DNA of 12,207 nt from Gammaproteobacteria bacterium (GTDB lineage: Bacteria; Pseudomonadota; Gammaproteobacteria; Granulosicoccales; Granulosicoccaceae): assembly GCA_019634245.1 (NCBI GenBank), contig JAHQVR010000101.1, forward strand, positions 1-12,207. The letters are read 5' to 3'. Shown piece after piece: positions 7,840 through 12,207 of the stretch (position 1 is its first letter; each line of letters begins with the position of its first letter). Both the position numbers and the translations under genes were made by a program. A model generated the notes under the pieces. It was not told the origin of the DNA and did not search any database. It saw only the letters and a list, made by a program, of their open reading frames with translations.

Positions 7840-8603
7840 TATCCGGCAGTCCAGCCGCCATCGATTAACAACGACGTACCAGTGACCAGTGCCGAGGCAT
7901 CGGATGCTAAAAACTGAACCGCTCCCATGATGTCTTCCACCTCACCGACACGGCCAAGCTTGATTTTTTTTTCAATCCAAGCAACACGTTCAGGATCGCT
8001 AAACGTCACTTCCGTTAATGGGGTGCGAATAAATGTGGGACAGATTGTGTTAACACGAATATTGTGCGGACCTAACTCAATTGCCATGGATTTAGTAAAA
8101 CCCTCCACAGCATGTTTGGTGGCGCAGTATACGCCCCGATCGATGCCACCCACATGTGCCATCTGTGAGGAGATATTGATTAACGAACCGGGACGTTTTG
8201 CCAATAGCAATTGCTTCGCAACCGCTTGAGTAAGAAAATACGCCGCTTTGATGTTTAGATCAGCAACGGCATCAAAATCTTCTTCTTTTGTTTCAACAGC
8301 TGGACTGTGACGCGCAACACCGGCACTATTCACCAGGATGTCGAACGGCGTTTGCCCCTCTATTAAGGCTTGTGTCGCTCGCACATCACTGATGTCCATG
8401 GGCAGTGCGCTTGCTTTTAGGTTTACGTCGAGCATCGCTGTGACGGCATCATTCAACGCTTTTTCAGTTCGGGACGACAAAACGACCTCAGCGCCAGCTT
8501 CGGCAACGGCAACCGCTGCCCCTAAACCGATGCCTGAAGACGCTCCAACCACCAAAGCCCGTTTGCCCACTAAACTAAACGAAGGAGTGCTCGGTAAATT
8601 CAC
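7839..8603 (-). CDS. Short-chain dehydrogenase/reductase (SDR) family oxidoreductase
   Basis: A classical SDR of 254 residues, cytosolic and NAD(P)-dependent. Visible elements are GASSGIG at 20-26 (dinucleotide binding), VNSAGVA at 91-97 (the usual NNAG motif with Ser for the second Asn), and Asn117. The catalytic serine lies in NISS at 143-146, with Tyr159 and Lys163 in YCATK. The end, TGTSLLIDGGWTAG, is typical of FabG-like and polyol or hydroxy-acid dehydrogenases. It probably oxidises a secondary alcohol of the substrate, but sequence alone does not give the substrate. The start is a GTG with GGAG about 8 bases upstream; no in-frame ATG lies nearby. It follows the HisD-like gene by 22 bases and overlaps lacI by one base, so it is firmly in the operon. 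Confidence 0.9.
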   Translation of the reverse strand: MNLPSTPSFSLVGKRALVVGASSGIGLGAAVAVAEAGAEVVLSSRTEKALNDAVTAMLDVNLKASALPMDISDVRATQALIEGQTPFDILVNSAGVARHSPAVETKEEDFDAVADLNIKAAYFLTQAVAKQLLLAKRPGSLINISSQMAHVGGIDRGVYCATKHAVEGFTKSMAIELGPHNIRVNTICPTFIRTPLTEVTFSDPERVAWIEKKIKLGRVGEVEDIMGAVQFLASDASALVTGTSLLIDGGWTAG

Positions 8604-8625
8604 AGACGATTCTCCATTTCAGTGA

Positions 8626-9945
8626 TTAACCTTCCTGAGGGGCAGCAGCCTCGCCATAAGGAATATTTCTACCTCCATAGCGCCTCACTCGCACATTACA
8701 CTGTTCGGCGTGACCAACGAACCCTTCCAACATGCATAAACGAGAACCAACTTCTCCGATATGAGTGGCCGCCTCATCAGTGAGAACCTTTTGGTATGAA
8801 TGGGTTTTTAGAAACTTACCCACCCAAAGCCCGCCGGTATATCGACCAGCCTTTTCCGTGGGCAGTGTGTGATTGGTGCCGATGACTTTGTCGCCATTGG
8901 CCACATTGGTACGAGCTCCTAAAAATAGAGCGCCATAGGAATGCATATGTTCCAGGAACCAATCATCTCGATCGGTCATTACCTGAACGTGCTCTGAGGC
9001 TATATCGTTAGCGACATCCAACATTTCCTCATAGCTATCACAGACGATCACTTCACCGTAGTCTCGCCAGCTCACCCCCGCGGTAGCGGCGGTGGGGAGA
9101 ATCTCCAGCAAACGATCGATCTCTTTGAGTGTGTCTTCAGCGAGCGCTTTGGAATTTGTCACTAGAACTGCTGGCGAATTGTAGCCATGCTCAGCCTGCC
9201 CCAGTAAATCGGTGGCACAGAGCTCAGCATCCACTGTGTTATCCGCAATAACCAGCGTTTCGGTTGGGCCAGCAAACAAATCAATACCCACGCGACCGTA
9301 CAACTGCCGCTTGGCCTCTGCCACAAACGCATTACCAGGACCAACCAGCATGTGCACTGGCTGTATGGATTCGGTACCTATTGCCATCGCCCCAACCGCT
9401 TGGATACCTCCGAGTACGTATATCTCGTGAGCCCCACCTAAATGCATCGCAGTAATTACGGCAGGATTTGGCTCACCATTGAAAGGTGGCGTCATGGCAA
9501 CAATTCTCGGTACTCCTGCCACTGACGCCGTGACCACTGACATATGGGCCGAGGCAACCATCGGAAACTTACCCCCTGGCACATAACACCCCACTGATTG
9601 AACTGGAATGTTCTTGTGGCCTAGAATTACGCCCGGAAGTGTTTCAATCTCGATATCCAACATAGAATCTCGTTGCGCCTGAGCAAAATTTTTGACTTGC
9701 TCTTGCGCAAACTTAACATCCGCCATTTCCTGATCAGAAAGTCTGGACATTAACTCATCAATTTCTTGGTGGGAGAGTCGAAAACTAGTTGGTGCATAGT
9801 TATCGAATTTTTCAGACATCGATCTCACTGCTGAATCGCCACCTTGCTCAATGTCCTGTAGAGATTTGGCAACAATCTGCTTTACGTTGTCTCTCTCAGC
9901 AGCTCTTTGTTCTTCGGCAAGCCCTTTTTTTAAATACTCGATCAC
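8626..9945 (-). CDS. Histidinol-dehydrogenase-family alcohol dehydrogenase, probably catabolic
   Basis: A full-length (439 residues) member of the HisD family, zinc- and NAD-dependent enzymes that oxidise a primary alcohol through an aldehyde to a carboxylate. The residues expected for this chemistry are present: Gln250 and His253 in GQAEHG, catalytic Glu318-His319 in ASEHVQ, Asp352 in [14 protein letters not shown], and His412 in [18 protein letters not shown] at 119-128 and [12 protein letters not shown] at 201-212 are also family motifs. Nothing around it belongs to histidine synthesis. It lies with an SDR, a LacI regulator and a transporter, as catabolic paralogues do. The best-known one is HpsN, which oxidises 2,3-dihydroxypropanesulfonate to sulfolactate; that is one option but not proven. 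The start is GTG with GAGGT seven bases upstream (9953-9957). It is the first gene of the operon. Confidence 0.85.
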   Translation of the reverse strand: MIEYLKKGLAEEQRAAERDNVKQIVAKSLQDIEQGGDSAVRSMSEKFDNYAPTSFRLSHQEIDELMSRLSDQEMADVKFAQEQVKNFAQAQRDSMLDIEIETLPGVILGHKNIPVQSVGCYVPGGKFPMVASAHMSVVTASVAGVPRIVAMTPPFNGEPNPAVITAMHLGGAHEIYVLGGIQAVGAMAIGTESIQPVHMLVGPGNAFVAEAKRQLYGRVGIDLFAGPTETLVIADNTVDAELCATDLLGQAEHGYNSPAVLVTNSKALAEDTLKEIDRLLEILPTAATAGVSWRDYGEVIVCDSYEEMLDVANDIASEHVQVMTDRDDWFLEHMHSYGALFLGARTNVANGDKVIGTNHTLPTEKAGRYTGGLWVGKFLKTHSYQKVLTDEAATHIGEVGSRLCMLEGFVGHAEQCNVRVRRYGGRNIPYGEAAAPQEG

Positions 9946-9968
9946 GCTTTCGACCTCAAATTAATCTA

Positions 9969-9997
9969 AATACAGTCACACTGAACTGGCATGCCAA
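9969..9997 (-). promoter_or_regulatory. Candidate promoter with overlapping palindrome for the catabolic operon
   Basis: On the minus strand TTGGCA (9992-9997, five of six bases of a -35) and TGTATT (9969-9974, four of six of a -10) are 17 bases apart. Transcription would start near 9962, with GAGGT at 9953-9957 and the GTG at 9945. A perfect 10-bp palindrome TGGCATGCCA at 9987-9996 overlaps the -35, where a repressor such as the operon's LacI protein could act. The -10 is weak, so this is a tentative call. Confidence 0.35.
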
Positions 9998-10027
9998 GAA
10001 TAGGTAACTACCGATTCTCATTTAAAC

Positions 10028-10050
10028 AGATTGTTGCTTAACCACAATCT
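10028..10050 (-). terminator. Possible weak terminator after the MalK-type gene
   Basis: AGATTGT (10028-10034) and ACAATCT (10044-10050) form a perfect 7-bp stem with a 9-base loop, 39 bases after the stop codon. On the minus strand it is followed by GTTTAAA. The stem is AT-rich and the T-run short, so termination would be incomplete; it could instead be a protein-binding site upstream of the next operon. Confidence 0.3.
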
Positions 10051-10088
10051 CTACCAACAGCAAGGTTTCTCATAGTTAGTGCAGTTCG

Positions 10089-11138
10089 CTACGTACACCG
10101 ATCACCTGATTCACTATCAAAAAGATGGCATATTGACGCAGGTACGTGCACGCTCACCTGATCACCTATCGAAGCTCTGTAGGTTTTTTCGGCCTTCACT
10201 GATACTAAAGAATCTCCAAGACGCATGGTGACCATGGTGGCCTCACCTAACAATTCCATTGAATACACCGGTGCAGATACACCGTCGATGGAATCGGCAA
10301 TTGAGGCATCCTCTGCTCTAAACCCCAAAGTGACATTTCCAGAAAAACTCTTATCAAATCCGTTGATGAGAACATTCGCTGACTTAAACTCACCATTGTC
10401 GATTCGCCCATCAATAAGATTCATAGCCGGAGAACCGATAAACCCAGCCACAAAGGTATTTTGTGGGCGATCGTATATATCAACCGGAGTGCCAACCTGC
10501 TGAACAATACCCTCATTCATCACTACAACTCTGTCTGCGAGCGTCATTGCTTCTATTTGATCGTGAGTGACATAAATCGTTGTGGTGGCGAGTGTGTCCT
10601 GTAAATTTTTAATTTGGGCGCGCGTCGATACACGCAGCTTCGCATCAAGGTTAGACAAGGGCTCATCCATTAAAAAAACGGTTGGCTCCCTAACGATGGC
10701 CCTGGCTAACGCCACTCGTTGTCGCTGCCCACCGGAGAGCTCAGCTGGGCGACGGTGAGTGAAGTCATTAAGCTCCACCATATCAACCGCACGCTGTACA
10801 CGCTCGTCATGGGTATTCGGGTCGACTCGGCGGACTTTTAACGGAAAGCGTATGTTCTCCCAGACTGTCATGTTCGGATAAAGCCCATAGCTTTGAAACA
10901 CCATGGCGATATCTCGATCTTTGGGTTCTAGATTATTGACTTTTCTATCATCTATCCAAATTTCACCCGAAGTACATTGCTCCAACCCAGCGATCATCCG
11001 CATGGTGGTCGTTTTGCCACAGCCCGAGGGCCCCAACAAAACCAAAAACTCTTTGTCGGCAATGTCTAAATCAAATTCATGTACACCGACGAAGCTTCCC
11101 CAGCGCTTGCTCACTTTTTTAAGACTGATACTGGCCAT
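10089..11138 (-). CDS. MalK/UgpC-type sugar ABC transporter ATPase
   Basis: ATPase subunit of the carbohydrate (CUT1) ABC family, about 349 residues from the chosen ATG at 11136-11138. Numbered from there, it has Walker [10 protein letters not shown] at 37-45, Q-loop [12 protein letters not shown] from 81, signature LSGGQRQR at 134-141, Walker B with DEPLSNLDA at 158-166 and the switch histidine H192 in VTHDQ. The linker [10 protein letters not shown] at 232-241 leads into a C-terminal regulatory domain of about 110 residues, as in MalK and UgpC. The frame is open for 31 more codons upstream, but those overlap the tail of a permease gene, and [14 protein letters not shown] is the normal protein beginning. 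A weak AGG lies about 11 bases upstream. No binding protein or intact permease is present nearby, so it is either an orphan or serves a transporter encoded elsewhere. Confidence 0.88.
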   Translation of the reverse strand: MASISLKKVSKRWGSFVGVHEFDLDIADKEFLVLLGPSGCGKTTTMRMIAGLEQCTSGEIWIDDRKVNNLEPKDRDIAMVFQSYGLYPNMTVWENIRFPLKVRRVDPNTHDERVQRAVDMVELNDFTHRRPAELSGGQRQRVALARAIVREPTVFLMDEPLSNLDAKLRVSTRAQIKNLQDTLATTTIYVTHDQIEAMTLADRVVVMNEGIVQQVGTPVDIYDRPQNTFVAGFIGSPAMNLIDGRIDNGEFKSANVLINGFDKSFSGNVTLGFRAEDASIADSIDGVSAPVYSMELLGEATMVTMRLGDSLVSVKAEKTYRASIGDQVSVHVPASICHLFDSESGDRCT

Positions 11139-11143
11139 GAGAG

Positions 11144-11251
11144 CTAACCTTTGACAATCCTGGAAGTTAATCCGCAGACACCGCGCCGCTGAAAAAACAC
11201 TCCAATATCCAACATGAGAACTAATATCCACGCAGCAGCAACCGCAGTAAA
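11144..11251 (-). pseudogene. C-terminal remnant of a sugar ABC permease (MalG/UgpE type)
   Basis: About 35 codons ending five bases before the MalK-type ATG. They encode a hydrophobic helix (VAAAWILVLMLDIGVFF) followed by QRRGVCGLTSRIVKG and a stop. CUT1 permeases of the MalG type characteristically end with a last membrane helix followed by QR..V.GLT.G.VKG, and typically precede a MalK gene, so both sequence and position fit. The upstream ~230 codons expected of the permease are missing: the frame continues to 11335 but its residues are not membrane-like. The Arg at the VKG-proximal position, where Gly is usual, also suggests decay. The exact breakpoint, somewhere near 11250, is an estimate. 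Confidence 0.55.
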
Positions 11252-11385
11252 CTGCGCATTATCCTCAGCTTGCCTCCCTGTATGACAGCCTGCATTGTTG
11301 GGAACCATAGATAGATTCTGTTTTAGGCTAGGCACGCTGCCGATTCGGCAAATCGCTATGGAATACAGAGACCGAGAACGGATTC

Positions 11386-11391
11386 ATTATA
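11386..11391 (-). promoter_or_regulatory. Consensus -10 box (TATAAT) upstream of the MalK-type gene
   Basis: An exact TATAAT is read on the minus strand, about 250 bases before the MalK-type start. The nearest -35-like hexamer, TTGGAA, sits 15 bases upstream, shorter than the usual 16-18. It could be the promoter for the remnant and MalK, possibly needing an activator. Confidence 0.3.
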
Positions 11392-11465
11392 AAAAAGCTC
11401 CAGTTTTTCCAAATTCCACGTAAATTTAGTGACTTAGCAATGCAGAGGGTTTTGGATTGACGTGA

Positions 11466-11483
11466 TTTGCATACGTATGCAAA
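11466..11483. promoter_or_regulatory. Perfect 18-bp palindrome, LacI-family operator-like
   Basis: TTTGCATACGTATGCAAA is fully self-complementary, with the central CG step that LacI-family hinge helices recognise. Allowing a one-base bulge, the flanks GTG and CAC continue the symmetry on both sides. It lies 55 bases past the hydrolase stop codon and about 75 bases upstream of the TATAAT. The only DNA-binding regulator in this window is the LacI protein at 6814-7839, a natural but unproven candidate. GntR-family regulators can also use sites of this shape. Confidence 0.6.
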
Positions 11484-11538
11484 CACTAGCATTGGATGTT
11501 GGGGAAAGCAATTAATCGATCTTGTATAGGTTACGAGG

Positions 11539-12207
11539 TCAGGTAAAGTCTTGCATCCACTGGACAATGTCAGCAACGACCCGAGACCGGCGCTCCGGCG
11601 TCTCGTTGAGTATTTCGTGCCGGTAGTCTTGGTAACGACATGTGGTTAAAAGCTCAGATCGCACCTGTTGTCCAAAACGCTCCGTCTGACCGGAATCGAC
11701 TACAGGATCATCTCCAGCGATTAACAGCAGAGTTTTCACGTCTAATTGTTGAGCATCTTCTATGGATCGTTGACCCGACTCTACCAGCCAGGACACCAAA
11801 CTAGCCGATTTAAACCCATGGTTTAACGGGTCCTGCTCAGCCTTGGCTTGTTCCTCTTTGTCGTGAGTGAGTCGGCTAGCGTCATAGGGTAACTCTTGCG
11901 CGAACTGTGGGGCCAAGTGAGTCAACAGCTTAAGTTTAACTCGATTTCCCCAACTGATATACGGTGCAAACGCAGGTGCAGACAATACCAAACCCGCTAC
12001 CGACATCCGGTGAGTGATGACCAACTCTGTTGCTACTACACCGCCCAGACTATGTCCAAACACCACGGGTGTGCGGCCGGTTTCCAAGGCAAATTCATGT
12101 ATTTGTACCGCCGCTTGGGTCACCAACGCACCCGGAGGATTTATAACGCCACGTTTTCCCTGACTAAGCCCGTGCCCAGGATGATCATGCGAGCCGACGA
12201 TAAAGCC
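11539..12207 (-). CDS. Alpha/beta hydrolase, monoacylglycerol lipase/lysophospholipase-like (5' end outside window)
   Basis: The last 222 residues of a serine hydrolase; the frame is open to the right edge, so the start is missing. The visible part begins GFIVGSHDHPGHGLSQGKRG, the D..GHG.S.G.RG oxyanion-side motif of the Hydrolase_4 (PldB/monoacylglycerol lipase) family. It continues with the nucleophile elbow GHSLGG (Ser53 of the visible part), the acid in AGDDPVVD (Asp167) and the base in YRHEILNE (His197). The triad is therefore complete. Such enzymes cleave fatty-acid esters of glycerol or lysophospholipids, usually in the cytosol or at the membrane. A TTG at 12126 could be mistaken for the start, but conserved motifs lie upstream of it. 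It is separated from the next gene by the operator-bearing gap and is probably unrelated to the catabolic operon. Confidence 0.88.
   Translation of the reverse strand, partial: GFIVGSHDHPGHGLSQGKRGVINPPGALVTQAAVQIHEFALETGRTPVVFGHSLGGVVATELVITHRMSVAGLVLSAPAFAPYISWGNRVKLKLLTHLAPQFAQELPYDASRLTHDKEEQAKAEQDPLNHGFKSASLVSWLVESGQRSIEDAQQLDVKTLLLIAGDDPVVDSGQTERFGQQVRSELLTTCRYQDYRHEILNETPERRSRVVADIVQWMQDFT

Larger units (their letters stand above)
11252..11538. other. Gene-poor stretch with operator and promoter-like signals
   Basis: No protein I can support is encoded here; short open frames lack family features and ribosome sites. It contains the 18-bp palindrome at 11466-11483 and, on the minus strand, a perfect TATAAT at 11386-11391 with only a poor -35 (TTGGAA at a short 15-base spacing). 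It probably represents the old control region of the carbohydrate transporter operon, joined to the permease tail by a deletion. Confidence 0.4.

Noticed and set aside
8626..9945. True HisD of histidine biosynthesis
   Set aside because: No other his gene is nearby, and its partners are catabolic and transport genes with a LacI regulator.
7839..9945. Firm assignment as a dihydroxypropanesulfonate (hps) pathway
   Set aside because: A HisD-like enzyme plus an SDR recalls HpsN with HpsO/HpsP, but only one SDR is present, no sulfolactate lyase or sulfite handling gene is visible, and SnoaL and MetE-like partners are not part of that pathway as I know it.
11139..11231. 31-codon N-terminal extension of the MalK-type protein
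   Set aside because: It overlaps the permease tail in another frame and precedes the standard [14 protein letters not shown] beginning.
11390..11407. Intrinsic terminator formed by an A-run and T-run
   Set aside because: The stem would be almost only A-T pairs with no GC core, so it is unlikely to terminate; it overlaps the -10 candidate.
11328..11576. 82-codon minus-strand open frame
   Set aside because: Overlaps the hydrolase end and the palindrome, no ribosome site and no recognisable domain.
12124..12126. TTG as start of the hydrolase
   Set aside because: The frame is open to the edge and the residues upstream contain the conserved D..GHG.S.G.RG motif, so the gene is truncated by the window.

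Overview
All genes in this window are read from the minus strand, so transcription runs from high to low coordinates. Base composition looks close to even, slightly AT-leaning. The gene content (an AapJQMP-type polar amino acid ABC transporter, a LacI regulator inside a catabolic operon, a PldB-type hydrolase) points to a heterotrophic proteobacterium, perhaps a marine gamma- or alphaproteobacterium. Assignment to a genus is not possible from the sequence alone.

Layout in transcription order. (1) 12207-11539: the 3' part of a monoacylglycerol lipase/lysophospholipase-like alpha/beta hydrolase, open at the window edge. (2) 11538-11252: no intact gene, but a perfect 18-bp palindrome resembling a LacI-family operator and a consensus TATAAT. 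(3) 11251-10089: the last ~35 codons of a sugar-type ABC permease, without the rest of the gene, followed after 5 bases by an intact MalK/UgpC-type ATPase. This looks like a carbohydrate ABC operon that lost its binding protein and permeases. (4) 9945-4695: a compact five-gene operon: HisD-family dehydrogenase, SDR oxidoreductase, LacI regulator, tandem-SnoaL/NTF2 protein and MetE-core-like zinc methyltransferase. Junctions are a 22-base gap, a 1-base overlap, a 4-base TTGA overlap and a 2-base gap. (5) 4416-157: a complete AapJ-AapQ-AapM-AapP importer with its own candidate promoter and a stack of three RNA hairpins between the binding-protein and permease genes.

The genes suggest an uptake-plus-catabolism locus. 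The importer would bring in a small polar, probably zwitterionic or acidic compound. The HisD-like enzyme (alcohol to carboxylate, as in HisD and HpsN) and the SDR would oxidise hydroxyl groups. The SnoaL-type protein would carry out an isomerisation, cyclisation, hydration or similar step. The MetE-like enzyme would move a methyl or alkyl group to a thiol. LacI would sense the substrate or an intermediate. I do not recognise this enzyme combination as a described pathway, and the substrate is unknown. It is the main candidate here for an undescribed system.
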